A stretch of DNA of 64,000 bases from Notospermus geniculatus (GCA_002633025.1 NMRB01000192.1:388182-452181), one strand, 5' to 3'; counted from the stretch's first letter, positions 44,604 to 56,095 are shown. The notes: generated from the letters alone by a model not told the origin. Translations and numbers: made by a program.

Positions 44604-45475
44604 CTTACCAATGAAAGTGGCTGGAAATTTAAGGGATAATCCTGCACAGAACGATCCGTGGAGCAACTGTCAGAATAGCCTGTCTTACCATGTCCATGTA
44701 TTGTGTGGGTAAAATGTACCTAGTTGACCGATTGCGAAAGCCCTATTGTAAAGCCAAGTCGGTGAATGATAACAAAATAGAGCAATTGGGCTGTTATATT
44801 CATTGTGGAATCACTCTGTGCTGGTTGATACCTTAAATTTCCAGCCCTTTTCGTGAATCGTTAAATGAACTTGCCGGATCGATCTACCCCTTCCGTCCTG
44901 CCCCATAAGGCCTTCTAATTAGTTCCTTGTAGGATATCGCCTAGCGAGTTCTATCTCATCATTAATGCTTCATCTTCCTGTCCTACAGTTGCGTACATGT
45001 GAACTACAAGATAAGACTGAATAATCTTAGTATTGACTATGAGGGGCTGGTAGGGTAATCAACACGACAGAAGCTAAAATCAATGGCTGATAGACGAAAC
45101 GTGAGTGTCCTTTTTAGTGGAAGCTGTCTGGTTGTGTTTTGGGTTGGTTCACCTCACGATGTACTTTTCTCAGGTTTTAAATCAGCTTTAAAAAGAACGA
45201 AAAAAATGTCGCCTATTACTGCAAAATCGTTGATCATCATTTCTTCCACACTGGTGTGTCGAACTAGTTGAAGAACGCAGGGTTCCAGAAGAAATACTCT
45301 GACACCGTGGGAGCAATTACACCTTTCCTTTAGCAGGGGTATTTTCGAAGTACTGTGATCTGCAATACATCGTATGCAGAGTGTCTGACGCCTGTCTCAC
45401 AAAGTGACACTTTCATTAGCATTTGTATCCAACACAGAGCACAAAAAACGACACACAAAATGATAGAAAACATAT
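44604..45475. other. No feature recognised
   Basis: No supported gene or repeat. Confidence 0.4.
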
Positions 45476-45532
45476 ATAAGTCGTCTCTGAATTTTGCAAT
45501 TTGCAAAATTCGGAGACGACTAATATGTTTTC
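45476..45532. repeat. 57-bp near-perfect palindrome
   Basis: GAAAACATATATAAGTCGTC and TCTGAATTTTGCAA are followed at once by TTTGCAAAATTCGGAGACGA and CTAATATGTTTTC. There is almost no loop. Confidence 0.85.
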
Positions 45533-45548
45533 GTTAGCATTTGCATGT

Positions 45549-45810
45549 TATTTCGGACACTGACGAAAATTTGAGTTTCGGTCGCGTCACATTTGCCTCC
45601 ATTACTGATTGTACTAACCCCAGCGTTTCTGGATCTGATACGACCCACAAAACGACCATTTGAGGTGGGCAAACACTTCAGATAATGAGATTTTGATATT
45701 GACTCGGGTGTAAACAGGGTTAGATTCCGATACCAGCGACGATTTGAGTATATAACCCGTATAATCAAATCGCCATCACATGAAAGTACACACGTCTTGC
45801 ACATCACTAC
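45549..45810 (-). CDS. Candidate orphan exon, unknown protein
   Basis: The minus strand is open from a weak acceptor (TTCTGTGTAG, phase 1) near 45811 through MCKTCVLSCDGDLIIRVIYS, NRRWYRNLTLF, HYLKCLPTSNGRFVGRIRSR and GKCDATETQIFVSV. The four cysteines and alternating hydrophobics resemble a secreted beta domain, but no donor of quality closes it (TTC|GTCAGT is the best). Chance cannot be excluded; no family claimed. Confidence 0.22.
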
Positions 45811-46168
45811 ACAGAATGTTGTTGTTCACATGTACACGTACTGCGATTCAAACGCCAACCATGTTACAGAATAAATATATGAGATATAGCTTCGTGACAC
45901 GTTTTCCAATATGCTCTATTAGCAATCAAAGGCGACGTGTCCATTTATCAAGGAAATGAAAATCATGACTCGCTTCATCATACCATTTTAGAAAATATTC
46001 TTTGACTAGAATAAGAGAGGCCAGAGGCTGTTGTGGGCTTGTTTCGCACTCTGGCCTTGGAAATGTGGTAGCGATCAGAGACTGCCTCAACTAAAACAAT
46101 GTAAACGGAAGCGAAAATAAATTTTCCGTAAGATCAGCGTATCGGATAGAGTGTAAATCAGGCCTGAA
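45811..46168. other. No feature recognised
   Basis: Only a short GGCCAGAG / CTCTGGCC stem near 46019-46064. Confidence 0.4.
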
Positions 46169-46287
46169 GCCTGCTTTCCATTGGCGCGTTTCCTTGCGCG
46201 GAAACGCGCGAAAGCATTGTTTGTTTCCGCTTCGTTGGTCACGGCGCGGAAAAAACAATGCTTTCGAGCGTTTCCGGAAAGCATGCC
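46169..46287. mobile_element. MITE family A, copy 3
   Basis: GCCTGCTTTCCATTGGCGCG, GAAAGCATTGTTTGTTTCCG and AACAATGCTTTCGAGCGTTT belong to family A; it ends GGAAAGCATGCC followed by TAA. Confidence 0.8.
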
Positions 46288-46290
46288 TAA

Positions 46291-46421
46291 AGGCCCGTTT
46301 CCACTTGAGCGTTTTACGCCGCGTTTTGACGCTTCGCCCATTGTTTGGAAGCAGAGCGGCGGAAAATAACAAAAGATTTGACGCATCACGCGGCGTAAAA
46401 CGCTCTAGTGGAAACGGGCCT
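46291..46421. mobile_element. PIF/Harbinger-like MITE abutting family A
   Basis: AGGCCCGTTTCCACTTGAGC and GTTTTACGCCGCG mirror CGCGGCGTAAAACGCTCTAG and TGGAAACGGGCCT, 131 bp in all. TAA flanks both ends (46288-46290 and 46422-46424); the left TAA is shared with family A copy 3. Confidence 0.9.
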
Positions 46422-46550
46422 TAATCCACCAGGCTTCACCTTCGTGAAAATACACCATAAATCGCATTTGTAAGGTCACGGAGACCTGGCTCCTCCAACA
46501 TTATCGTATAGTATCAGTGTCATGACTTCGTTTCGGAGATATTAGTGAGG

Positions 46551-46828
46551 TTTCGCAAAGCTGACGAAAGGCGAAGTACGAAATACGAAATTTGACTTAA
46601 TTTCCATGACGTAATGTATTTCAGGAGATGGTTGGTACCACAAATACCGCCTGCTGCAAGAGCGTCTTTTAGCGTATTACGTTAGACCGATAGAGTTACC
46701 GTGTATTTTTAACTTTGAAATTCATCTTTCGTATCGACTTCGTAGATACGAAGTGGTAATTTAAAAATTCAAGATGCACCTTAACTCTCTCGGTCTTACA
46801 TGACATGTTAAAAGATGCACTGGCTGCA
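46551..46828. mobile_element. Family C foldback, cut by assembly gap
   Basis: The left arm runs from GAGGTTTCGCAAAGCTGACG through AGATGGTTGGTACCACAAAT and CGTATTACGTTAGACCGATA. A turn around TATCGACTTCGTAGATACGA follows, then the mirror arm (CTCTCTCGGTCTTACATGAC, AAAAGATGCACTGGCTGCA) runs into the gap. The gap should therefore begin with the complement of roughly 46550-46660. Confidence 0.85.
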
Positions 46829-47220
46829 NNNNNNNNNNNNNNNNNNNNNNNNNNNNNNNNNNNNNNNNNNNNNNNNNNNNNNNNNNNNNNNNNNNNNNNN
46901 NNNNNNNNNNNNNNNNNNNNNNNNNNNNNNNNNNNNNNNNNNNNNNNNNNNNNNNNNNNNNNNNNNNNNNNNNNNNNNNNNNNNNNNNNNNNNNNNNNNN
47001 NNNNNNNNNNNNNNNNNNNNNNNNNNNNNNNNNNNNNNNNNNNNNNNNNNNNNNNNNNNNNNNNNNNNNNNNNNNNNNNNNNNNNNNNNNNNNNNNNNNN
47101 NNNNNNNNNNNNNNNNNNNNNNNNNNNNNNNNNNNNNNNNNNNNNNNNNNNNNNNNNNNNNNNNNNNNNNNNNNNNNNNNNNNNNNNNNNNNNNNNNNNN
47201 NNNNNNNNNNNNNNNNNNNN
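46829..47220. other. Assembly gap, 392 N
   Basis: Open frames reported across this gap are artefacts. Confidence 0.99.
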
Positions 47221-47422
47221 ACCACACCCCTTGATTGAAGTAGAGGCTTGCGTGGACAGTCGGCAACCATTCGTTTTCATTCTGCGTTCGGCACTCGACC
47301 GGGTCAACCTAAATTATGCCAGCCAGATTCTGTCCATTCCTGGCGGCTTTTGTCAAACGGGCACTTCTTGATCTCCATTGTCCTGGTTATACTCGAAACA
47401 TACGGCGAATGTTTTTAATGGT

Positions 47423-47546
47423 CAGTTTTCGCAACCCTCTGTTCGACCAACAACAACGCTTATCTATTGTTCGGATACATTCAGACAATAGAAAATCGTA
47501 ACCCTAATGTAATCGTAGGTCTATCCGAGCGATTGCGAAAATCTCT
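47423..47546. mobile_element. Foldback MITE with TTTTCGCAA ends
   Basis: CAGTTTTCGCAACCCTCTGT at the left and GCGATTGCGAAAATCTC at the right are diverged inverted termini. The middle has TCTATTGTTCGGATA / ATTCAGACAATAGA. Ends resemble families B, C and E. Confidence 0.6.
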
Positions 47547-47607
47547 ATTGTTCACACATCCGTTTACATTGTTCACACGATGGCCGGAAAAACCGAGGCT
47601 TCGGCCT

Positions 47608-47725
47608 GGTTTATACTCCATCCGATTCAGCTGATCGGACGGAAAATGTTAGGCCTGTTGTTCGCTCTCCCGTTTATGTTGTTATTGGTGGTCCTGAATT
47701 TGAGGAATCGGATTATTATAAATCA
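47608..47725. mobile_element. Foldback MITE, family P, copy 2
   Basis: TTTATACTCCATCCGATTCA, GCTGATCGGACGGAAAATG, TGTTGTTCGCTCTCCCGTTT and TTATTGGTGGTCC, closing with GAATCGGATTATTATAAA. Confidence 0.8.
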
Positions 47726-47735
47726 GGGCTAGGGT

Positions 47736-48525
47736 CCTTCACCTTATCAAATCTGCATGGTTCGACCTGCAAATCGAGATGATGCGTTGACCGGCGGCTT
47801 AATTTTTTTCCCTTTTACGATCAATATCAGGAAGCCATCAGTATGCCATTTCCACGGGAAGCATTCCTATGGCTTCCGAGCCAGTACCATGACCGCATTG
47901 ACTACTGCTTTTGAATTTATCGGTTAAAAGAGTGGGCGTATGAGTCCACGGCGCTGGAAACTGTTACACCATGGGAATGTTATTACTGAATGCTTAGGGG
48001 GCTTCTATACCAGACTAATTCTATTTGAGATGCAACATTCTGTTAGAGTCATAAAAATGATTTAGGGTGGGATCAAATATTCATATGTATTCACGACAGA
48101 GCGTATAACTTATGTATAAGAATCATACGTCTGACTCAGAGTCGATAAGTAAGTTTTTTTTGTGCTTTCAGAGTTGGATATTCACAGATTAGCAAAAAAA
48201 AGTCGGTGGTTTGAATACGACAGAGTCTTTCTGAGATGTACGTTCTTTTTCTATCTAGCTTCAAAGCAGTCACATATTTTTAGCTTTCTTTTGGAGGGAG
48301 TCGTTTGGTGTTGAACAAACGGTCAAAAGATACTGTACCTAATGATTCAGAATGAAATTTGATTTGGATATCGGACATTTACGTCATAGAAAAGAAGGTG
48401 TGTGTATGCACAGAAAAAAATCACGCAACTCGAACTCTTCGGCAGTCTAGAAAGCTTCTTTTTTACTCTTCCCTCTGTATTTCGGCCTAGCAGTAACATC
48501 CTGCAAAAACTGTGACAGCTGTTGC
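47736..48525. other. No feature recognised
   Basis: No supported gene or repeat before the duplication. Confidence 0.4.
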
Positions 48526-49439
48526 AAAAAAATGACATAAACGTTCCTTCGTCAAGACCTTTCATCAGGTTTCCGATTGGTGAAGGTTGCTGACCACCAC
48601 CGTCCATCTGGGATGATGAACAACTCATGATCAACTGTCAACAACCTTCAATAAATTGTTGAAGGCTTTTGAGACAAAGAATTGTTGACCTGTGTAGAAC
48701 GGCCTTGGCCTGTTTTTCACACTCTGCAGTACCACCGGTACATTCATGCAGCAAAAGACGTTGACGATGTGATAACACCTATTCCTTCATTCAACAGTTT
48801 CTCCTCTCCCCTCTGTTCCTCCAAGGCGACGAGTCTTTCTTTAGTGATCCCGAAGCGCTAAGCCCTTGGCAATACCATGGCCTCCACGCCCGTTTATCCT
48901 CTCTCTGTTGCCTGGCAGTCCTCGAAGGCAACAGGCTTATCCTGATGCACTGAGCACTTGGCAATACCAACTGGCCTCCGATCCACGCCACAGAGAGCCG
49001 TTGACCCATGAAAAACGCCGCAGAAAACCAATTTCTGTTGTACCATTGCGTGGAGAGGTACGATTCTCCTTCGAATCACAAGCCTCTTAGGATTACTCTG
49101 ACCACTTTATCGCGGGAGAGGGTAATAAGGCGAGTACTTGTATTTCTCGTAAGCATCCATGATGAAGTCTTGAACGTTTATGGCAGGATATTGTACTTCT
49201 TCTGGGATATCATTCTGGCGTGCCGTGGTATCGCTAGCATTAGAATGGCCGAATAAGACCACGGTATAAGACGCATATCGGTGAATAATGATCTTGCTAC
49301 ATGTAATAGAGAATCTAGTCATTTATTTGAGGGGAAGATGATAGGAGAGTTCATCTTGGACATGGCAGAGGCCGATCTTTCGGAGTTAGTCATTGTCTGG
49401 TCTGCTTGAGAAACAATTCATGTTTTTTCCAGTTTGTCT

Positions 49440-49585
49440 ATGGCGGTCCGTCACATGGAAGAGTAGGCCGTGGTGTCTTGTACCTTACACCTTTGTTACG
49501 GCAAGTAAAAAACCCCATCGAAGTGAGGAACATGAGGAGCCTGAGATGGCCTCTTCAATACCAGGGCAAAGAATGCTTTGGCTTC
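49440..49585 (+). mobile_element. SINE 3' fragment in duplication copy 1
   Basis: GTCCGTCACATGG, CCTTACACCTTTGTTACGGC, and GAGGAACATGAGGAGCCTGA followed by GATGGCCTCTTCAATAC match the 3' half of the SINE at 24350-24585 on the opposite strand. Confidence 0.7.
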
Positions 49586-49659
49586 GGCTGTGATGGGAAA
49601 AATCGAATACAATTTGTGGTGGTTTTCGAAATTGTAATTGTTTTGTGATTAATATTTAG

Positions 49660-49902
49660 TATCTCTCGCCACGCTAGAACTCAATTTCTGTTCCGCCTAC
49701 TGGTTGGGAGGAAGTGGTAATTGGTCCTGGTGGGGACATTAACCAAGAACGAGTTCTTTTCCTTTTAAGGAAATTTTCTTNATCTCTCGCCACGCTAGAT
49801 CTCAATTTCTGTTCCGCCTACTGGTTGGGAGGAAGTGTTAATTGGTCCTGGTGGGGACATTAACCAAGAACGAGTTCTTTTCCTTTTAAGGAAATTTTCT
49901 TA
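49660..49902. repeat. ~121-bp doublet separated by a single N
   Basis: ATCTCTCGCCACGCTAGA to AAGGAAATTTTCTT is present twice, at 49662-49780 and 49782-49901, with one N at 49781. Copy 2 of the duplication has it once (54659-54778). A false assembly duplication is likely. Confidence 0.85.
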
Positions 49903-51085
49903 GTTATACCATCCTAGAAAGGCCAGAGATGTGGCTCAGTAATTAAGTTCAACTCTAGCTACGTAAGTGGTAGGGGTTATGTTGGCACATGGAGTGGAAA
50001 ATCAAAAAAAAAACTGCCGGTTGATTTGGAAGGTTGGGGAATATTCCAAGCCCATAAAAAATCATACACACTTCGCCAGTATTCGTTCTTTCCTTTAGAA
50101 ACCATCTCTTCAAATGCTTCCCGAAGTGCCGACACCAGGCGTAGTCGTCAACACTCGACAGCACGTAAAATCAGAAGACTGTATACTACATGCCAAATCA
50201 ATGCACAGACAAACTCGCCTGAGAGGTAGCGGATGTCACTCAGGATCTCTTCATGGTAAATCGTGTTCCAGACTTGTCTTGTCTTCGCCTTCGTTCGCTC
50301 GTGTCGGCTTGTATTTCCCCTTCAGGAAATCAACAAGACGGAGAAAGTCATAAAATCGACCGGAGCTGCTCTGCATGGTAAAGATTTACCATTAGCCATA
50401 TTTGTTTTGCTGATTGCTCTACGAGCGATTGCAGTCAGCTACAAAATCGACGATTGATATTTTAAAAGCGTTGTGACGATTTATAGAACAAATACGATAT
50501 CGTAAGAGGGAAATACATTTGTGATGTTCAATATTTGCATTTGTAAAATCATGTTGTGGCCAGGGTTGTCTGGCGGAGGGTAAAGAGAAAATGAAGTTAG
50601 ACATCTCTGAGCAAACATACATCATCCAGATGGTGTGATTCGTTCTTCTTCGGTCATTTGGGTACTTATGTGGTATGAATAGTAGTATAGTCATGTACAA
50701 CTCTGGAAAAAATTATTACACCACTTCTGCTTCACTCACTATTTTTCCTCTAACATAGGTGCCACAAAATCTCCCAATCATTGTGTATACCAATTTATTG
50801 TGTTGTTGAATTGGTGGAACTTCACCAAGACAATACCGAACAATGTGGCGTAAATGGGTGAATAGGGGTTTTTGTTGGACTTAGTAATAAGGGAAAAGAG
50901 TGGAAATAATCGGGGGAGGGGAGGTCTACACCGACCACATTCCCAACATTCAGAGTTACAGTACCATGTAGGACAATGTTGCCTAGTATGCACAGAGGAA
51001 ATACAATGTAGAGTTTTCCAACAGGTTGTTGAGATTTGTTAGCCAGTGTCTAGAGGGCCAAAAGTTCGTGTTGCTGTGGGCACAG

Positions 51086-51379
51086 GCGTCTCATACGTCT
51101 GTCTGCACTTGTAGGGGGAGGAGGGAAGTTTTTGGGGACCCTGGGGCTATACTATACCAGTGTATACACTATAAAAAGACAAGGCCTGCAACTGTTCATT
51201 CACCTGTCCGAGACACTCACTCACTTCAAACGCTCTTACATCACTGAAAACACACTGACAACCCACAAACCTGGTATCACTGTGAACTATAATAATCCTT
51301 CCATTGTTTGAAATCCAAAATTTAGCTCCACATTGACTCTGTACGATCCTTTCACGCAAAAAATCAACAAAAATCACCA
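51086..51379. other. No feature recognised
   Basis: No supported gene or repeat. Confidence 0.4.
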
Positions 51380-51529
51380 TGAAATCTGCTCTCCTGATTG
51401 TCCATCCCCCTCACACACTGGTACCCTGTCCCACCATACCTCACGGTTAAGGCCGTGAACAGTGTTGGGAACGAGTACTAGTCTACAGTAATGGCTGAGG
51501 GGGATGGACAATCAGGAGAGCAGATTTCA
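51380..51529. repeat. Inverted repeat ending at a single N
   Basis: TGAAATCTGCTCTCCTGATT and GTCCATCCCCCTCA at the left mirror the right arm exactly over ~34 bp. An N follows at 51530. Either a MITE or an assembly fold-back error. Confidence 0.75.
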
Positions 51530-51864
51530 NTCAACTTACCTCGTTATACCTAGTGTAATGTAAATGCACCAGCAGGATTTGAATGTAAACAATGGTCACA
51601 CTGAACTCACAGATCTGAAAAAAATATGGAAAAATTATTCACCAATATCATGTGACAAAACAATCTGGGCCCCTGAACTATACTCATAATCGCAGGCCAA
51701 CACTTCACTTTGACTTTTAATAGACACACGCTGCAAGTGCAACAGGCATTGACATTAAGGCAACCTGCCAAACAGCAATTATCACTTACAGTTGTTGTTG
51801 CAGTGAAACATGTCAAAAACCTGACAGTGACACCCGATCGGAAGTGACGTTACTCCATGGCACA

Positions 51865-52351
51865 CAATGCATGGCGTGCATTTTATGTAAACATTCGTCA
51901 ATAAAAGTAACTTCCAAAAGCCGGATGCGCCTGAACTACCAGCTACGTGGGAAGCACTATGAAGTGATTAAAATCCATAAATTATTCACCACCGATCGTC
52001 TTCGCGATCGCAAAAAATCGATGATTAATAGGCCTACACTGACAGTCCATAAACATCATGAAATCATTATTATGGGGCCCTGTCTCATGATTCCCCTTTC
52101 TATTGTCACGATGGTCACGTGCCAGTAATTGACCAATCAGCGTGGGGTTGGGGCGGATGTCTATGGACTGTCAGTGTATTAATCATTGATTTTTTGCGAT
52201 CGCGAAGACGATCGGTGCTCAATAATTTATGGATTTTAATGCCTCCCACGGGACGGAGCTACGGTAGTAGCCTAGTTTAGCAGGCGCATCCGGCTTTTGG
52301 AAGTTACTTCTATTGGCCAATTCGTTTACATAAAATGCACGCCATGCATTG
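51865..52351. mobile_element. Foldback element, family V (487 bp)
   Basis: Arms of ~180 bp: CAATGCATGGCGTGCATTTT, GGAAGTTACTT-type and CCGATCGTCTTCGCGATCGC blocks, TTAATACACTGACAGTCCAT-like inner ends. The loop (~110 bp) includes GGGGCCC. Arms differ by small indels. Confidence 0.9.
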
Positions 52352-52359
52352 CACAATGT

Positions 52360-52798
52360 AGGCTTGTATTGCAAATGTACAGCGGGGGTGCTGATGTTTG
52401 GGCCCTTTCTGCCTCGCTGGCTTCACACGTGCTAGGTGCGATAAGGCCAATTATTTAGGCCTAGCCCTAGGCCTATGATGAATGATGGGAAGCAGCCAGC
52501 AGCCATGGGCATGGCAAGGCATGCTACACATCAGGCCTGTCATCTGATCATGCTATGCACGCCAGTATCGGTCGGCCTATGCACGGCTAAACACGCCACG
52601 CGATCAGCATTGAGCATGACATGCATGATGTGCATGTGTGAGGACCTGAGCATGCTGAGTCACCATGCTGGTAGCAATAGCATGGCTGCAGCATAGGCAG
52701 GGGCCTAAAGCAACCGCCACTTGAAATCACGCTGAATACGAATAAACACCACTTCGTATGGTTGACATTGTATGCAATTTGACGCCAACAATGTTAAC
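52360..52798. repeat. GCATG-rich low-complexity region
   Basis: GCATG, CATGC and CATGA recur many times between about 52475 and 52700. Open frames here reflect this bias. Confidence 0.5.
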
Positions 52799-52922
52799 TT
52801 ACCTATCAACTACAAAAAACAAAATATCCCCGCACAGGTGTGATAATATTTTGATAAGTTTCCAGATGACTCGCCGGTTTGCGTATTGACAGCATGGACA
52901 GAATGGCATGTATGGGCACTTA

Positions 52923-53146
52923 CAATTACAATTACAATTAAGTTTATTGAGTCCGTATGATAACTGGTACATGCGCATGCTCGCTACGCCACTCTCCAAT
53001 CCCACCAGCCCAAGCAGGTACGGCGTACTCGTTTTGTGATACTGCACTTGTGCGGCGATACTGTCTGACCTCGGCATTGAAGAGTGGCTAGTTCTCCAGG
53101 CGTTTTGTTCAGCCGCCGTCTGTATGGAGGTTGGCCCGACAGGCAA
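52923..53146 (-). mobile_element. Probable LINE 3' end
   Basis: On the minus strand, GGACTCAATAAACTTAATTG leads into repeated TAATTG units (about 52950-52920), a typical simple-repeat tail of a non-LTR retrotransposon. Upstream in the same direction a frame runs through SHSSMPRSDSIAAQVQYHKT and LLGLVGLESG, possibly a worn C-terminus. No reverse-transcriptase motif is present. Confidence 0.4.
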
Positions 53147-53350
53147 ACACGATAATGCGATAAACGGACAAAATCGTCAAAATTTTCACGATTTATTCTA
53201 ATCGGATGATAACAAGAATCATTAGGGTTCTGTGTAATATTGATGTCTATAATCCCACGAAGTTTTGCAGCGATACATGGCGTATTTTATTAGACCACAG
53301 ATTGGATGGAGAGACTACTAGAGATCGAGAGAAATTCAGTAAAAACAAGG

Positions 53351-53381
53351 AAGACCGCCCCATTGGGATGGGGGCGGTCTT
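53351..53381. repeat. Perfect 11-bp-stem hairpin at duplication edge
   Basis: AAGACCGCCCC and GGGGCGGTCTT flank a 9-base loop. The last base of the stem touches the first base of duplication copy 2. Copy 1 has no such hairpin. Confidence 0.85.
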
Positions 53382-54272
53382 AAAAATGACATAGACGTTC
53401 CTTCGTCAAGACCTTTCATCAGGTTTCCGATTGGTGAAGGTTGCTGACCACCACCGTCCATCCAGGGTGATGAACAACTCATGATCAACTGTCAACAACC
53501 TTCAATAAGTTGTTGAAGGCTTTTCAGACGAAGAATTGTTGTTGACCAGTGTAGAACGGTCTTGGCCTGTTTTTCACATTCGGCAGTACCGGTACACATT
53601 CATGCAGCAAAAGACGTTGACGATGTGATAACACCTACAGTGTATTCCTTCATTCAACAATTTCTCCGCTCCCCTCTGTTCCTCCAAGGCGACGAGGCTT
53701 TCTTTAATGATCCCGAAGCGCTAAGCCCTTGGCAATACCATGGCATCCACACCCATTTATCCTCTCTCTGTTGCCTGGCACCCCTCGAAGGCAACAGGTT
53801 TAGATGCACTGAGCACTGCAATACCATCTGGCCTCCTATTCACGCCACAGAGCCGTTGACCCATGAAAAACGCCGCAGAAAACCAATTTCTGTTGTACCA
53901 TTGCGTGGAGAGGTACGATTCTCCTTCGAATCACAAGCCTCTTAGGATTACTCTGACCACTTTATCGCGGGAGAGGGTAATAAGGCGAGTACTTGTATTT
54001 CTCGTAAGCATCCATGATGAAGTCTTGAACGTTTATGGCAGGATATTGTACTTCTTCTGGGATATCATTCTGGCGTGCCGTGTTATCGCTAGCATTAGAA
54101 TGGCCGAATAAGACCACGATATAAGACGCATATCGGTGAATAATGATCTTGGTACATGTAATAGAGAACCTAGTCATTTATTTGAGGGGAAGATGAGAGG
54201 GGAACTCATCTTGGACAGGGCAGAGGAGGCCGATCTTGAAGTTAGTCATTGTCTGGTGTGCTTGAGAAAAAA

Positions 54273-54415
54273 TATCATATGCAGGGATCAAAGTTCAGAT
54301 TCTGAAAAAGCAGATTTTGGTCGAACAGGCCAAAAAATCAAGTCGCACACAATACAAAATGCATTAGGACATCAAATTTTTGGGTCGCACAGAGCAAAAT
54401 CCAGGTCGCATTTTT
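54273..54415. other. Insertion specific to copy 2
   Basis: The stretch from ATATCATATGCAGGGATCAA to CAGGTCGCATTTTTT is absent from copy 1. AAATC-AGGTCGCA-type phrases repeat inside (CAAGTCGCACA, TGGGTCGCACAGA, CAGGTCGCA). No terminal repeat is clear. Confidence 0.6.
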
Positions 54416-54419
54416 TCCA

Positions 54420-54590
54420 GTTCCTCTGTGGCGGTCCGTCACATGGAAGAGTAGGCCGTGATGTCTTGTACCTTACACCTTTGTTACGGCAAGTAAAAGA
54501 CCCCATCCAAGTGAGGAACATGAGGAGCTTGAGATGGCCTCTTCAATACATGTACTTACCAGGGCAAAGAATGCTTTGGCTTCGGCTGTG
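54420..54590 (+). mobile_element. SINE 3' fragment in duplication copy 2
   Basis: Same fragment as 49440-49585, with CATGTACTTAC inserted within the 3' block. Confidence 0.7.
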
Positions 54591-55949
54591 ATGGGAAAAA
54601 ATCGAATAAATTTGTGGTGGTTTTCGAAATTGTAATTGTTTTGTGATTAATATTTAACATCTCTCGCCACGCTAGATCTCAATTTCTGTTCCGCCTACTG
54701 GTTGGGAGGAAGTGTTAATTGGTCCTGGTGGGGACATTAACCAAGAACGAGTTCTTTTCCTTTAAGGAAATTTTCTTAGTTATACCATCCTAGAAAGACC
54801 AGAGATGGCTCAATAATTAAGTTCAACTCTCATAACTATGCAAGTGGGAAGACTTGTTCGGTTGGCAGGAGTGGAAAATCAGTAAAAAAACTGTCAGTTG
54901 GTTGAAAAAGTTGGTGAATATTCAAGCAAGCCTATAAAAAATCATACTTCGCCAGTTTTCGTTCTTTCCTTTGGAAACCAATTCTTCAAATGCTTTCCGA
55001 AGTGCCGACACCAGGCGTAGTCGTCAACACTCGACAGCACGTAAAATCAGAAGGCTGTATACTACATGCCAAATCAATGCACAGACAAACTCGCCTGAGA
55101 GGTAGCGGATGTCACTCAGGATCTCTTAATGGTAAATCGTGTTCCAGACTTGTCTTGTCTTCGCCTTCGTTCGCTCGTGTCGGCTTGTATTTCCCCTTCA
55201 GGAAATCAACAAGACGGAGAAAGTTATAAAATCGACCGGAGCTGTTCTGCATGGTAAAGATTTACCAATAGTCATATTTGTTTTGCTGATTGCTCTACGA
55301 GCGATTGCAGTCAGCTACAAAATCGACGATTGATATTTTAAAAGCGTTGTGACGATTTATAGAACAAATACGATATCGTAAGAGGGAAATACATTTGTGA
55401 TGTTCAATATTTGCTTGCATTTGTAAAATCATGTTGTGGTCAGGGTTGTCTGGCGGAGGGTAAAGAGAAAATGAAGTTAGACATCTCTGAGCAAACATAC
55501 ATCATCCAGATGGTGTGATTCGTTCTTCTTCGGTCATTTGGGTACTTATGTGGTATGAATAGTAGTATAGTCATGTACAGCACTGGAAAAATTATTACAC
55601 CACTTCTGCCTTACTCCATTTTCCTCTAAAGCCGCCCATACACGTTCAATATTATTGCACAATATGAGGACCACAAAATCTCCCAATCATTAGACTATAC
55701 CAATTTATTGTGTTAATGAATTGGTCGAACTTCACCAAGACAATACCGAACAATGGGTAAATGGGTGAATAGGGGTTTTTGTTGGACTTAGTAAAGGGAA
55801 AAGAGTGGAAATAATCGGGGGGAGGGGAGGTATAATAATTTTGGCCAATGTATAGGTCTGGGTACACCGACAACATTTTCCCAACATTCAGAGTTACAGC
55901 ACCATGTAGGACAATGTTGCCTGCAGTATGCACAGAGGAAATACATGTA

Positions 55950-56095
55950 GGGCCGTATGCACCAAACGAAGATTATCGAACTCAGGTTGAGCCACAACTT
56001 TTCAATTGTTCAGGTTTGCCAGGGCATGATGTGACAATTGAAAAGTTGTGGCTCAACCTGACTTACAGATAATCTTCGTTTGGTGCATACGGCCC
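55950..56095. mobile_element. Foldback MITE, family Q, copy 1, with known empty site
   Basis: GGGCCGTATGCACCAAACGA and AGATTATC ... to GCATACGGCCC; arms ~65 bp with GGTTGAGCCACAACTTTTCA. GTA flanks both sides (55947-55949 and 56096-56098); duplication copy 1 has a single GTA at 51008-51010 and no element, giving a direct empty site. Copy 2 of the family is at 60791-60938. Confidence 0.95.

Larger units (their letters stand above)
48526..51080 (+). repeat. Segmental duplication, copy 1
   Basis: Starts AAAATGACATAAACGTTCC and ends AAAGTTCGTGTTGCTGTGGG; near-identical to 53382-56166 in the same orientation, apart from indels. Short open frames such as 49008-49256 and 50114-50353 are kept in both copies because the copies are young, not necessarily because they code. 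The segment contains a SINE 3' fragment and a tandem doublet with an N. Confidence 0.95.

Noticed and set aside
44216-44614. 132-codon frame with a 7-residue repeat
   Set aside because: A 21-bp array automatically yields heptad repeats. One shortened copy changes the frame midway and the minus strand is also open.
46696-47371. Long frames across the first gap
   Set aside because: Most codons are N; real flanks contribute only a few dozen residues of MITE sequence.
49008-54111. 82-codon frame conserved at 49008-49256 and 53863-54111
   Set aside because: It lies in the young segmental duplication, so conservation reflects recent copying; the frame has no start context, splice sites or known domain.
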